Counted from the first letter of the stretch, positions 11,148 to 22,494 are shown. The stretch is 64,000 nt of DNA from Alisma plantago-aquatica (GCA_963693085.1 OY856409.1:662995591-663059590); one strand, 5' to 3'. A program made the numbers and translations. The notes: a model not told the origin generated them from the sequence alone.

Positions 11148-12533
11148 ATGTGTATGCTTATGCAGATGGCTCGCATGAAGACAGTGGTTGTCCAGGATGC
11201 CAGCAATGGTGGTGGACCCTCATGCAAGGGAAAGGTGTCTTCTGAGAAGAGGAAGAGGAACCACGGTGGAGATTCCTCAAAGAAGAGGAAGAGACCTGAA
11301 GAAACCACTCATGAGGTCCCTAATCCTGACCCGATACCCATCAGCAACCTTGATCAAGAAGAAGACCAAGGGTACGAGGAGCAACATGAGTACGAGGAGG
11401 TGGCCCAAATGGAGGATGACCAAGCTGGTGGTCCAAAACCAACCATGATAATCCACACCCCTGATGCTTCATGGATGGAACAACAGAAGAAGCTAACATA
11501 GGCCATTAGTGCTTTGGCCCTCCGAGACTTTGCTAGAGGTGAAAATGGCGAGCTGCTTCCTGTTTGTCCTCGACTGGGAGCCACCATCTTGGACTTCGTC
11601 AAGCTGAACATCGAGAAGTTCTGGGGAGTAGATAAGTCAGAAGTGGTCGATAAGGCGGAAGCTTGGTTTCTTGCAGTCGATAATGGGTTCCGCATGCTTG
11701 AGGTACAGCTGAGCAAAAAGGTCCTCTTTGTTGCTCACCTTCTGGAAGGAGCAACCAGGATATGGTGGGAGACACACATCTTAGGCCGAGATCTGACTGA
11801 GGAACCAATGGCATGGGCTGACTTCAAGACAATCTTCACCACCAGATTCATCCCTGTTTCAGCTAAGAAGGAAAAGGAAAGGGAGTTCACCAACATGACT
11901 CAAAGAAACTCATCTGTGGCCGACTTTGGGCGTAAGTTTCGAATCCTGGAGCGTTTCGGGCATATGATGGATGAGGAAAGAAGGGTGGATCACTTCATAG
12001 AGCGTCTTCACCCTGCCATCAAGCCCCATGTGATGGAAAGTAAACCTAAAACCTTCACCGAAGCTTACAACACTACTTTAGACATGGAGATGATAGTGAT
12101 GCCAATTCAAAATCCACCCAAGGGATATTTGGGTTTCACTGAAGGAACCCAAGGCTATAAAAACAACCACCGGAAAGGTCAAGGGCATCATCATGATAAA
12201 GGAAGACATGGAGGAAAAGGGAAACCCCATCAAGAGAACAACCGACCTCGATGCCACACCTGTAGGACGTGGCACACCGGTGAGTGCCACAACAAGAAGA
12301 AGACTTGCTACTGATGCCACCAAGAAGGACACATCCAAGCTTTTTGTCCTCTGCCAGATCCAAGAGGACCAGGACAGGTAGCAGCCCCACCAGTAGGAGC
12401 TCCACCTGTGGCATTTCCACCTATAGCTACAGCCCCACCTACTAGAGAGAGAAGACAAGCTTGGGTGTTTTCCATTGACAACGAGGAGGCTCAAGCAAAT
12501 GCTAATCGGTTGATCGAGGGTAATAACCCTTAG
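11148..12533 (+). pseudogene. gag: gag of gypsy A, two in-frame stops
   Basis: Structural capsid/nucleocapsid polyprotein that would package the element RNA. One frame runs 461 codons from ATG 11148 to TAG 12531, broken by TAG at 11499 and TGA at 12312. The N-terminal third is basic then acidic and low in complexity. The retrotransposon-gag core follows (AWFLAVD, then ARIWWE-like TRIWWETH, then FRILERFGHM). A Cys/His region near the C-terminus includes CHTCRTWHTGEC and, across the second stop, CHQEGHIQAFC, the CCHC nucleocapsid knuckle. A Met at 11166 is an alternative start. Both stops sit at positions where related proteins have Gln or Arg codons one transition away. Confidence 0.85.
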
Positions 12534-12577
12534 AGTTTTCTTTTATGTTTTAAGATAAGCATGTAATGACCTAATGT

Positions 12578-13240
12578 ATGGTGAAAAACAATGTAGGCAT
12601 GCTTGAAGTCATGGGACACAATGTAAAAGCTTTGTTTGACTCTGGATCTACTAATACTTTCATTTCAAGAAATCTCGCAACTATGCTTTGTTTGGATATC
12701 AAGGATTTAGGGTATGTATTAGATGTTACAACCCCGAGTGGTCAGATCTTTACATCTCTTTTCAAAAAATCTGGTGATACCTATGAAATATCGAGATCAT
12801 GAGTTTCCTACATACTTTATCCTTCTTGATATGAATGACTTTGATGTGATCATTGGTATGGATTGGCTTTATACTTATAGGGCCAACATTGACTGTAGGG
12901 AGAAGAAAGTGATCATTAAGAAACCAGGTCACCCACCTTTTGTCATTAGAGGTAGGAAGGATGCCACCACCATCCTATATGTGTCAGCCTTGAAAGCAGA
13001 GTGGATGATGAGTAAAGGTTGTTGAGCTTTCCTGGTAGTAATTACCGAGCCAAAACCCAAGGTGCAACCCTTAGAGGAAATAGAGGTAGTCATGAGCTAT
13101 GCTGATGTTTTTCCAGATGATCTACCTGGTATTCCTCCCAAGAGAGAGGTAGATTTTTCCATAGAGCTAGCTCCTGGGACAAGCCCTATTTCATGAGCAC
13201 CTTATAGAATGGCCCCTGCGGAGTTGCTCGAGTTGAAGAA
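12578..13240 (+). pseudogene. Aspartic protease and linker of gypsy A, frameshifted
   Basis: Retroviral-type aspartic protease that would cleave the polyprotein. The active-site D-S-G lies at 12638-12646 in ALFDSGSTNTFIS. A frame change near 12790 moves the reading to the frame that holds FDVIIGMDWL at about 12839-12868, the second conserved protease motif of Ty3/gypsy. That frame continues to TGA at 13023, and beyond it come the conserved lead-in strings to reverse transcriptase (FPDDLPGIPP, then REVDFSIEL). It lies directly after gag as expected. Confidence 0.8.
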
Positions 13241-13244
13241 ATAA

Positions 13245-14159
13245 TTGCAGGAATTGCTAGACAAGGGTTTTATCCGCCCTAGTACATCACCATGGGGAGC
13301 ACCAGTTCTTTTTGTAAAGAAAAAGGATGGTTCACTCCGAATGTGCATAGACTACCAGATGATCAACCAGGCTACCATTAAGAACAAATATCCTTTACCC
13401 TGGATAGATGACTTGTTTGACCAGTTGAAGTCTGCTCGAGTCTTTTCTAAGATTGACTTGAGGTTGGGATACCACCAGTTGAGAGTCAAGAGTGAGGATA
13501 TCCCGAAAATAGCTTTTAGAATGCATTATGGCCACTATGAGTTTGTGGTTATGCCTTTTGGGTTGTCCAATGCACCCAGTGTTTTCATGAACCTTATGAA
13601 TAGTGTGTTTCAACCCTTCCTTGACTCGTTTTTCATAGTGTTCATAGACGACATACTAGTTTATTCGGATGACTTAGATCAAAACCGAGGCCACCTAAGT
13701 AAAGTCCATGATATCTTGAGAAAGTAGAAGTTCTACGAGAAATTCTCCAAATGTGAGTTTTGGATAGACCGAGTCATGTTCCTCGGATACATCATCTCAG
13801 GAGGAACAATCGTCGTAGATCCAGCTAAAGTGTTGATAGTTCGAGATTGGCCTGCACTGAAGAATCCCTTGGAAATTCATAGTTTCTTAGGGTTGGCAGG
13901 GTACTACCGATGTTTCATCAGGGATTTCTCAAAGACCGCCTTGCCTTTGACCATGTTGACTCGGAAAGATGTGAAGTTTGTATGGTTCGATGTGTGTGAA
14001 GCTCATTTTCATGAGCTGAAGGAGAAGCTAACCACTACACCAGTTTTGACTCTACCGTCAGACAATGAGGGTTTCATGATTTTCACCGATGCATCAAAGA
14101 TGGGACTTGGCTGTGTGTTAGAACAGAATTGGCATGTGGTTGCATATGCCTCTCGATAG
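13245..14159 (+). pseudogene. Reverse transcriptase and start of RNase H of gypsy A
   Basis: The DNA polymerase that copies the element RNA. The open part 13245-13727 carries the family motifs: [20 protein letters not shown], the [12 protein letters not shown] motif (first catalytic Asp), MPFGLSNAP and the catalytic FIDD box at 13641-13652 (YVDD/FIDD). A TAG after LRK (13725) separates it from the thumb region (FLGYIISGG, FLGLAGYYRCFI) in 13776-14159, which also enters RNase H with FTDASKMGLGCVL at about 14083. A further TAA upstream (13242) breaks the link to protease. All catalytic residues I can check are present; stops are the defect. Confidence 0.88.
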
Positions 14160-14460
14160 CTCAAGCCCAACGAGGTGAATTACCCGACGCATGACTTATA
14201 ACTGGGTGCTATCATCCATGCATTGAAGATTTGGCGGCATTACCTGTATGGTGCTACTTTTGAGATCCTCACTGACCATAAGAGCCTGAAGTACCTCCTG
14301 ACACAGAAAGACTTAAACATACGACAATGACGATGGATGGAGTATATGAAGGATTATGACTTCACAATTGCCTATCATCCAGGAAAGGCGAATGTCGTAG
14401 CAGATGCTTTGAGTCAGAAATAGCTCAGGTGTGCAGTTGTTTTGTCCAGTCAGTGGAAGA
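14160..14460 (+). pseudogene. RNase H remainder of gypsy A
   Basis: Continuation of the RNase H domain after TAG at 14157. Recognisable strings are [13 protein letters not shown], the [13 protein letters not shown] stretch and VVADALS, the usual end of the domain. Additional TAA, TGA and TAG codons interrupt it (for example TGA at 14328, where relatives have Arg). Confidence 0.82.
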
Positions 14461-14499
14461 GTTTAGAAGAGCTGGTAGAATGGCCTCCTCAACCGTTTG

Positions 14500-15618
14500 A
14501 TGATTGAGTTTGATTGCCCAACATCCATATACAGTCAGAATTGTTGGGTGAGATTGTAGCAGAACAATTGGCCAGTAGAGAACTTGACAAGATGAAAGGC
14601 TTGATGAAGAAGCCTCAGACCCGTCTTTTATTGTGAATAGATGGAGGGATTAGATTTGAGAATCGCATATGCGTTCCTGAATACTCACCATTGAAGGAAC
14701 GTATCCTATAAGAGGCTCATGGTTCTAAGTACACGGTGCACCCGGGAACAACCAAGATGTTTAAGGACATGCAGAGGTTTTTCTAGTGGCCAGGAATGAA
14801 CAGAGATATTATGGCATATGTGGCCAGCTGTCTTACGTGCCAAATGGTGAAGGCTGAACACCAATGACATGAAGGCTGAACACCAATGACATGGTGGACT
14901 GTTACAGTCTATAGAGATTCCAGAATGTAAATGGGAGCAGATCACCATGGATTTTGTGGTAGGTCTACCTCAGACTAAGAAAGGTCATGATGCTATATGG
15001 GTTGTGGTAGATCGCCTTACCAAGTCAGCACACTTCCTTGCCCTGAAAACCACTACCAAGGTGTCAGATTTAGCTAAGTTGTATATCAGAGAGATAGTGC
15101 ATTTGCATGGCGTACCCGGTTCCATTATCTCTGATAGAGACCCAAAGTTTACTTCCAAGCTGTGGAAACAAGTTCAAGAGGAACTTGGTACAAGGTTGAA
15201 ATTCAGTACCGCATATCACCCCCAGACAGATGATCAGTCAGAAAGGACAATCCAGACCCTAGAGGATCTGCTGAGAGCTTGCGTGCTCGATTGGGGTGGA
15301 TCATGGGAGAAATACTTACCATTAGCTGAGTTTGCTTAGAACTACAGTTACCAAGCCAGTATTGGGATGCCTCTATATGAAGCTCTATATGGGAGACCGT
15401 GTCGGTCACCACTTCACTGGGATGATGTTGGTGAAAGGACCTTGTTGAGGTCAGATGAACTCCAAGTGTATGATGATAAAGTCATTTTGATCAAGGAAAG
15501 GCTAAAGAGAGCCCAGGATCGACAGAAGTCATATGCTGATGCGAGGCGGACTGATGTGCATTTCACTGTGGGAGAACATGTTTTTTCTGAAAATCTGACC
15601 TCTTCGAGCTATAGCTAA
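14500..15618 (+). pseudogene. Integrase of gypsy A, with 22-bp duplication
   Basis: Integrase that would insert the cDNA. The H-H-C-C zinc-binding part is at about 14710-14870 (EAHGSKYTVHPG, then ASCLTCQMVK). A 22-bp tandem duplication (14849-14870 / 14871-14892) follows and shifts the frame. The catalytic core is open from 14947, with the first Asp in WVVVDRLTKSAHF, the second Asp in ISDRDPKF and the Glu in QSERTIQTLED (D-D-35-E type). A TAG at 15337 interrupts before the conserved SYQASIGM/YEALYGR motif, which resumes to 15618. The C-terminal basic part then shifts frame into the chromodomain. Confidence 0.88.
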
Positions 15619-15631
15619 AGACAGAGGAAAG

Positions 15632-15982
15632 TTGAGTCTCCGATACGTGGGTCCGTTCGAAGTGTTAGAACAGATTGGTGAAGCCGCTTATTGTTTGGTG
15701 TTACTCCCTCAATATTGCATGATGCATGATGTGTTTCACGTGTCCAATCTGAAGCGATATGTGCAAGATCTGATCCATGTGCTGATCATTGAACCCATTG
15801 AGCTTCAAGAGAAGCTAACTTATCCTGAGTTACCTTTGCGGATTCTAGATACCAAGGTGAAAGAGCTCAGAAATAAGAATATAGAGATGGTAATAGTTCT
15901 TTGGAAGCACCATGGAGTGGATGAAGCCACATGGGAGCTAAAGATAGACATGGAAAAAGCATATCCTGATTTGTTTGTTTGA
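15632..15982 (+). pseudogene. Integrase C-terminus and chromodomain of gypsy A
   Basis: The frame carries the conserved LRYVGPFEVLEQIG, then VFHVSNLKRY, and ends in a chromodomain-like segment (ILDTK, EMVIVLWKHHG, EATWE, YPDLF). In chromoviruses this tail is thought to guide integration to chromatin. It is in a different frame from the integrase core, from which a shift near 15600 separates it. It ends at TGA 15980, about 40 bp before the polypurine tract. Confidence 0.85.
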
Positions 15983-16011
15983 TTGTTGAATTTTGAGGGC
16001 AAAATTCCTAT

Positions 16012-16024
16012 AAGGAAGGGAGGA
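16012..16024 (+). other. Polypurine tract of gypsy A
   Basis: AAGGAAGGGAGGA followed directly by the 3' LTR start TGTTATAACC. Preceded by TTTTGAGGGCAAAATTCC, a conserved tail shared with gypsy B. Confidence 0.75.
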
Positions 16025-18819
16025 TGTTATAACCCCACTTTTCTAAATCATATAATGAGATTGTAAATCTCCTTTTAAAAGATAAATGAAATCAAAGGTT
16101 GATTTAATGGTTTGATTTGGATGAATTTTGTGTATAATAGCCTTGTATGTTTTCTTATTGGGCCTTATTGGCTATTGAGCCCAATTGAAAGAAAATGAAA
16201 AATAAAAGGAAAAAGAATCCAATTGGATAAAGGAATAAACAAGAAAATAGATAAAAGAAGAATAAAAGGCTAAGAAATATTTTCCATGATGGAATTTCGG
16301 GATATTAAAGTTCCTTGAGGTTCAAGGAACTCAGAATAATAATATAAAGGCTAGGGAAAGAGAAAATAGGTGGAAAATATGAACAATTAAGTGTTAACTT
16401 GCAACTGAAGAAAAGGACTCGTTTTCTTTAAATAATGATCCCAATTTTTTCATGATGAGAGACAAAATCATAAACGAGGTTCCCTTAAAATTTGAGATAA
16501 AAGGGAGTTATAAATTGGGAGTTATTGCTTTTTCAAATTATCCTCAAAATAGGATTTATCTTGGAAAATTAGGAAAATCCTTTTCCTTTTGTTTGAGAGC
16601 AACGGATGTGGGCCGTTGGATCTTAATCCAACAGGCACCACTCATCGTCAAGTCCCAGCAGGACAAGGACTGTAGCCGGTTACAGAGGGAACTTTCCCCT
16701 TCAATTTTCGATCAAACCAGTGCATGTGCATGCTTGGAAAGTGTCCCAATGAGTTTGGGAGAAGGAGACGAAGCTTCTCGACCATAGATTGATGAGATTT
16801 TATCATGTCTTCACGAAATGCTCAGTTGGGCTGTTGAACAGATAACAGCGGGGATCAAGAACCCAAAGAGGACCCCCTCTAGTCCTATATAAAGGACCCC
16901 TCTCGCTTCCTCTCACCATCCCGATCTCGGACGGCTGCTCCCCGAGCCCCAGAAACCTCTCTCTCTCTCTCTCTCTATTGCTAGCTCTCCGACGAAGAAC
17001 CACCGCGGCGCCACCACGTTGTCTAGAGGAAAAGAGGAGGAAGATGAGAAGCAGGGACCCTTGGATTAGGGTCCATCGTGGACCTGAGAAGGATCCAACG
17101 GTTTGGCAGTGGGGGGGCACGCGTGCAATCGTGATAGTGGAGGCGCATAACGAGGATCGTCTGATCCTGTGTAGTCCAAGAAGACCAGCGATCCAACGAC
17201 TGTGGAAATTTGGTAATTCACCTTTTCTAATCGAAATTATAGAAAAATGTTTTTCCTTGCTTAATTCATAGAAGTCGCTAGAAAACTCCGATGAGAAAAC
17301 TTTATACATGAAAGTTGCATAGAAAAATATGAGGAACAAGATAAAAATGGTTTGATAACTTGATTCTTTATAGTTTTGCAAAATTACATTAATTTGATAG
17401 AAAAATGTATTAAAAGGTAATTAAAAACCCTAATTGTATATTAAGGGGGAATCTTTGTGAATTAATAGGTTAATTTGAAGAGTATTAACATGTTGATTAT
17501 TAAGATAGAGTTTTGATCCATTTTGAATACAAAGTTGGATAATTTAGGGTTTTAATCTATAAATGAAGGATAATGCATATAGAAACCCTAATATAAGGTG
17601 AAAAGGGAGAAAAACCATGTTTATTTCAAATTAAGGAAAATAAGAAACTAAATAATGATCCTAAGTCTGTTAGGAGTATTAAAATGAGGAATTTAGGGTT
17701 TTTATGTAGTTTTGCTAAATTAGGATTCATAATGTTAAAAGTGGAGGCAGAATCCTAATTTCAAAGGAAACCCTAAAATTGGAATAGAAATCCTGAGAAA
17801 TAAGATGAGTTTGGTTAAATTTTGATAAAAGGAAATGTGTATATTTATTTCAGGATTTCTGTGCATAATTGGTTGCTTGGTTGAGATTTCTCTATTTGAT
17901 TGATTCTGTCTCAAAATCTACAATCACAGGTATGTGGTTACGTTTATAAATAATCGCTTTAGTTTCATGGCGATTCCTGAATGTATTTATTAGTTGCCTG
18001 AAAATAACTGCTTGGATGACTTTTATTTCATGCAACTATAAAGTGACTATGATTATCACCATAAATATGTGTACATGACTGGCCCTGATCCTGGTCCTCC
18101 ACTGTGGCTTTGCTAATGATGAAAAGGGTAATCTGGTAAAGGGTCGACTTGTTAAGGGAGACCATCAGGTTATCAAGAGTTAGGGATTGGACTGCCTATG
18201 GGTAGTGCCATGCGACTCTTTAGCACACCATGAGTTAGGGATTGGGCTACCTATGGGTAGTGCCATGTGAATCAACCCTAGATATTGATCTACCAGTTAG
18301 GTAGGATCATGCAGGGTTTAATGGGGATCTACCATAAGGAAGGTAGCATCCAAGTCCACTGTAGGGACAGCGCAGAGGCTAGGGCATGTATGGATTGAGC
18401 AGTCATGTTTAAAATGTAAATTTGTTTGTTAAACTGTAATTGATTGCAATATGTTGATAGTAATTGCACAATTATTGTCTGCTCCACATACCAGCTTTAT
18501 GCTGACCAGCGTTTTGTTTGTCGGCATTTTAGGTACAAACCCAAAAGGACAAAAAGTAAATTGGCATATTGTGAATACATGAATTAAAGTGCAAGGAGGA
18601 TTAGTTAGAGCAATATATGTGTCTGAATAGAAGTTTAGAAATCTAAGTTTTTCAAAGGTATGCAAAAAGTTTATTTTATTACAGCTTTTCAGTATAGTCT
18701 GGTAAAGTTTGATAATTATTAATGTTTATTTGTTGAACCTTGGATCTAGAAATTGGGATAATTGCTCTGACCTCTTGGTCTCCTTTAATTGGGGGTTATT
18801 GGAAGGTGGGGTCATTATA
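16025..18819 (+). repeat. 3' LTR of gypsy A
   Basis: 2795 bp direct repeat of 7916-10700. It has a TATA box at 16886-16893, a (CT)n run at about 16958-16976 and the small hairpin series at 18190-18350. The terminal CATTATA has drifted from CATTACA. ATGCA follows. Confidence 0.9.
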
Positions 18820-18824
18820 ATGCA

Positions 18825-20060
18825 TAAGATCATAACAATTGAAAATGAACTTGCAATCTATGCTATATTTGTATTGAAGCATGTCCAATTGCAGTAAGAG
18901 TATATATTTCCAATCATGCATCACAAAGATAATATCCTTTTCCATAAGCCAAGCACAAGATAATTATTTACTTAATATTTCAAGATGCATTTGTGCCATT
19001 GAGATTTACTTTTATGTAAAATGACATTTTCAATGATAACATCATCTTTATATGTAAAGAGTTGAATCACTATGATCATTTTGAAAACAGTATCCATTCA
19101 TGGTTTGTATATATAGGTCAAAGATTATTTTCGGCAAACCAAGTAAAAGATGAAACACAATGATCATGATGAAACAATAAAGGCATATCCATAACACAAT
19201 GATCATGATTATTTAAAAGCAAATTTCAAGACACATGGTTTCTATATAGATAGATCCAGGAATACTTAGGACAAACCATGTGGATTATGATAAAATAGTA
19301 ATTAAATCAACATGGTTCATAATTTTTAGTTTTAAGACAAACCATGTAGGAGATGAACCAAAATAATCTCATGAGAAGCAAATCCATGATTTTCTTGATT
19401 AAACTTACTCAAATCATCACATTTTTCAATTTTAAGATACACAATGTAGAGAATCATACCTTTTAAGGAAGATTTATCAAAGCAATATCTTTTTCTTGAT
19501 CAATCATGGTTCATCAATTTTTAGATTTAATACAAACCATATACATGAACATGCTTAATCATTTCAAGAGAAATAGCAATTTAGGTCTTTACAATGTGTG
19601 TATTAATTTTAAGAAAACATTTCATGTTTCTATTTGCATATAGTTTTGATCACATAATTAGTAAATTTACAACATGTTTAATAAGGATACCATATAGATC
19701 ATGATGCAAATTATCAATATATGATTTGAGAGTTGTCTCCATGATTTATGATTCATTCATAATTTCCAATCAATTTTCCAGTTTATACCAAATTTATAGC
19801 AAGTTTATAGCAAACTGAACCAGTTGAACAAGTTTTCCAGAACCTTATTCGGTTGACAAATACTTCGACCGAAAATAATTCGGTCGAGAAAGAGTTCGAC
19901 CGAGAGTGTCTCTGCAGATTTTATTTAGCAATTTGTTTGTTCAAGTAATGGGTTGCATTTCTTTGATTTATTTTGTTATTCTATTATATTAAGTAGAGAT
20001 AGACATAAGGATGTTCAAATCAAGATTATTGGTCAAATCTTAACTTGATTAATTCATATT
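18825..20060 (-). other. Interior of SIRE-like element 1 downstream of its ORF, hairpin-rich, no pol
   Basis: This is where integrase and reverse transcriptase should be, but I see no copia pol motif on the minus strand. Instead an ATGGTT...AACCAT inverted repeat recurs (see 19101-19540), plus a CTCGGTCGA-type hairpin pair at about 19855-19907 like those in the LTR. Confidence 0.6.
19101..19540. repeat. Second hairpin family (ATGGTT...AACCAT), four copies here
   Basis: Inverted repeats at 19101-19141 (7-bp arms), 19232-19282 (10-bp perfect arms CACATGGTTT / AAACCATGTG), 19310-19347 (8-bp perfect arms ACATGGTT / AACCATGT) and 19506-19540 (ATGGTT / AACCAT). A fifth copy, 7862-7914, lies on the other side of gypsy A. 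Loops are about 20-40 bases and share ATAATTTTTAG- or AAGACA-like wording in several copies. Confidence 0.7.
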
Positions 20061-20063
20061 TAT

Positions 20064-21032
20064 CTAATTTGGGGGTTTTGGAACCCATACCAACTCAACA
20101 TCCTTTTTCTTGTATGGGCATGATAAGGAATAATGTCCAAGACACAAGCAATAGTGACAACAAATGGAATCAATTTCATTTCTCTTTCTAGGAGGATTTT
20201 CTTTAAGCACATACATGACTTTAGTCTTGGGTACTTGTGCCCTTTTCGTTCTAGGTTCCTGATAGAATTTTTCTTTGGGCACTTGTATGAACTTGGTCTG
20301 TGTTCTTCTAGGTTTAGGTTGATGATGTTTTTCTTTTGGAACATATCCTAAACCTCTTCTTCCAATTTGACTTGAAGAAACCTTTAGGATCTTATCAAGA
20401 ATACTAATGTTCTTCAAACTACTAATTTCCTTTTGTAACTTAGCAATTTCATCTATTTTCTTTTTAATATTCAAGTTTGCTTGATCTAAGTTAGATGACA
20501 AACTATCTCTTTCTTTTACAATGGCATCATAATCTAAATGAGTGCATAGAATAGGTTGAGTTTGAAGATTATTCAAATTAGCAAGTAATTCAACCTTTTC
20601 TTGAGAAAGAAGATTATAGTTAGTCTCTATAGTAAGTAACTTCGTATTGCAATCATTAAGAGAAGATTTCAATGTAAAATTTTCAGAAGTAATACTTTTC
20701 TTTTCAGAAACAAGTTCACTTAACTGATCATATAATTCTTCATTTGTTCTTGTAACTCTTTTTAGTTTCTTTGTACAATCAATATACTTGTCATGCATTT
20801 CTTGAAGACTAACAATTAAATCTTCTTTTGATAAGTCAAAAAGACTTACCTCTTTTTCTTCTTCATTTGTAGTAGTAACGAAGCATTGTACCTCTGTATG
20901 CACCTCTTCTTTCTTTGAGTTCCTTGGACAACTAAGTGTTGTGTGTCCCATTCCTAAACACCAACTACAGCTTGTTGAAGGTTGGTCCAAGTTTCTCCTT
21001 TGCTTGAGGTTGTAGACACCACCACCCTCCAT
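20064..21032 (-). CDS. Gag-like protein: two zinc knuckles flanking a coiled coil
   Basis: The only intact ORF of the SIRE-like element, 322 codons from ATG 21032 (the frame is open upstream into the LTR at 21089, but that part would be primer-site and LTR sequence). Residues 22-35 form CSWCLGMGHTTLSC, a CX2CX4HX4C knuckle. About residues 60-220 are rich in Lys, Glu, Leu and Asn in heptad-like order, probably coiled coil. Three VPK-containing repeats follow (YVPKEK, QVPKEK, QVPKTK). A second knuckle, CHYCLCLGHYSLSC, is at 292-305, then LVWVPK. The second knuckle plus VWVPK is typical of the C-terminal part of SIRE-type gag; the N-terminal capsid domain is missing. Likely role: RNA binding and assembly with a helper element (inference). 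No stop codon in spite of LTR divergence. Confidence 0.75.
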   Translation of the reverse strand: MEGGGVYNLKQRRNLDQPSTSCSWCLGMGHTTLSCPRNSKKEEVHTEVQCFVTTTNEEEKEVSLFDLSKEDLIVSLQEMHDKYIDCTKKLKRVTRTNEELYDQLSELVSEKKSITSENFTLKSSLNDCNTKLLTIETNYNLLSQEKVELLANLNNLQTQPILCTHLDYDAIVKERDSLSSNLDQANLNIKKKIDEIAKLQKEISSLKNISILDKILKVSSSQIGRRGLGYVPKEKHHQPKPRRTQTKFIQVPKEKFYQEPRTKRAQVPKTKVMYVLKENPPRKRNEIDSICCHYCLCLGHYSLSCPYKKKDVELVWVPKPPN

Positions 21033-21064
21033 CTTTAAGACTTGATTAGAGCTCCTTGAAGCCT

Positions 21065-21076
21065 GCTTCGATACCA
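21065..21076 (-). other. Primer-binding site of SIRE-like element 1
   Basis: The minus strand reads TGGTATCGAAGC, two bases downstream of the right (5') LTR, matching initiator tRNA-Met with a two-base difference (TCAGAGC versus TCGAAGC). Confidence 0.75.
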
Positions 21077-21078
21077 AT

Positions 21079-22494
21079 TGAAAAAACACAAGAGGAGAGT
21101 GAATAGGGTTTTATAATGATTTTAAGATTAATTCAACCAAGAAACCACAATTGAAATTTGGAGAAGGAGACACAACATTTAGAGTGGTTCCACCCTTAGC
21201 AAAAACTAAGGGAGTCAGTACACTACCCAATTATTTCCAATTGGGATTTTGAAAGCACTTGTATTTTATTACCTCGTAAGGATGTTACATAAGATACAAA
21301 TACCTTCACCCTTAGGATAGCCTTCACCTAGAAGTAGTCTCACCAACCTTGAAGCAGCCTTCCTTGAAGTAACTCCAAGCTCCCCCTTGAAGTAGCCTTC
21401 CTCTTGAAGTAGCTTCCCATTGAGACATCCTTCTTGAAGTAATCCTAAGTCCGCGGAGCTACCTTCACCACCGAATAAGCTCCAACAACCTCCTTTCCAC
21501 AACCTCCAACCTAGGAGTAGCAAAGGAGAACCAAAGCAATAAAAAAGAACAAGAAAGAAGTAGGAAAGTACAACTTTACCAATGTAGCACAAGGCTTGAA
21601 TCCTATATCATGTGTTTGATCTCCTAACCAAAGTGGATGGACATGAATGTATAGTGGATAGGAGATATCAGCCTATAGGACATGAATTCACAGTTTGTGG
21701 AAATGTTTTGCAAGTGAAAGCTTTGCTAATGGATTGTTTCAATGTGATCTCAAGTGAATTGTATATGCAAGTTGTGTCTTGAGGTGTCCTATGGCTTTCC
21801 TATTTATAGGAGTGGTTTGCTAATGCTTGGGGACATTCTAGACACCTTCTAGGGTGTTCTTAGTGCTCAACTAGCTATTAAGTATCCACTAATTTGCATT
21901 TGTAATAGCTAGTTAATTAATCCTGAAAAGTGCAGACAGAATCCTTCTTGGTCGAGAAGTTTGTCGACCGAGTGCCTCTCGGTCGAGGAATTTGTCGACC
22001 GAGGGTGAGTCTGGGGAAAGTGTATTGCAATGTTCAACTCAACTCACAACTACTTTTCTAATTCAGTCTAACGGCTAGGAGGGCATGTTCTCGGTCGAGG
22101 AGTTTTTTGACCGAGAGTGTCTCGGTCGAAGTGTTTTTTGACCGAGAACATCCCTGATTCAATACATTCATTTACTAAGTGTGTGTATCAATGTGCTATT
22201 GTGTTACTATCTTGGGGGATGACCTATCTAAGTGTTGTGAGTGGATAGGGAAGATCTAAACGCTTGATTTATATGATATCTAAGTACTTGTACAATATAA
22301 ACTTGTACAAGTTTTACATTGATTATAATCATGAAAATAAAGAAATTTTAGCAAATTGATCTTCCAAGTCTTTGCTCTCCACCACCTTATATGCTTGTCC
22401 CTGAAACACTCAAATAGCAAGTTAAAACCACAAGAAAGAAATGTTTGTCATCATCAAAACAAAGGGATTATAATATTGTCCAATTTAGCCAACA
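21079..22494 (-). repeat. 5' LTR of SIRE-like element 1
   Basis: 1416 bp direct repeat of 5137-6550. TATA box at 21801-21808 (minus). The four U3 hairpins are at 21947-21972, 21978-22003, 22090-22115 and 22121-22146, with the same 26-bp length and 31-bp within-pair spacing as the left LTR. Flanked by AAGAA at 22495-22499. Confidence 0.88.

Larger units (their letters stand above)
7916..18819 (+). mobile_element. Ty3/gypsy chromovirus A (Tekay/Del-like), defective
   Basis: A full-length LTR retrotransposon with identical 5-bp duplications ATGCA (7911-7915 and 18820-18824), LTRs 7916-10700 and 16025-18819, primer-binding site TGGTATCAGAGA at 10703 and polypurine tract just before 16025. The interior is in the order gag, protease, reverse transcriptase, RNase H, integrase, chromodomain, the plant chromovirus arrangement. 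The C-terminal chromodomain type (ILDTK, then VLWKHHG, then ATWE) points to the Tekay/Del group; this is an inference by motif. Many stops and at least three frame changes make it non-functional. It inserted into the SIRE-like element and is younger than it. Confidence 0.9.

Noticed and set aside
11027..12494. Several minus-strand and alternative-frame ORFs over gag of gypsy A
   Set aside because: Shadows of the gag coding strand; the plus frame carries the family motifs.
16803..17381. 192-codon minus-strand ORF in the gypsy A 3' LTR
   Set aside because: No family resemblance, antisense to the LTR promoter, and not kept open in the other LTR.
20060..20351. Overlapping ORFs on both strands at the 3' end of the SIRE-like gag ORF
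   Set aside because: Out-of-frame shadows of 20064-21032, which alone has zinc-knuckle motifs.
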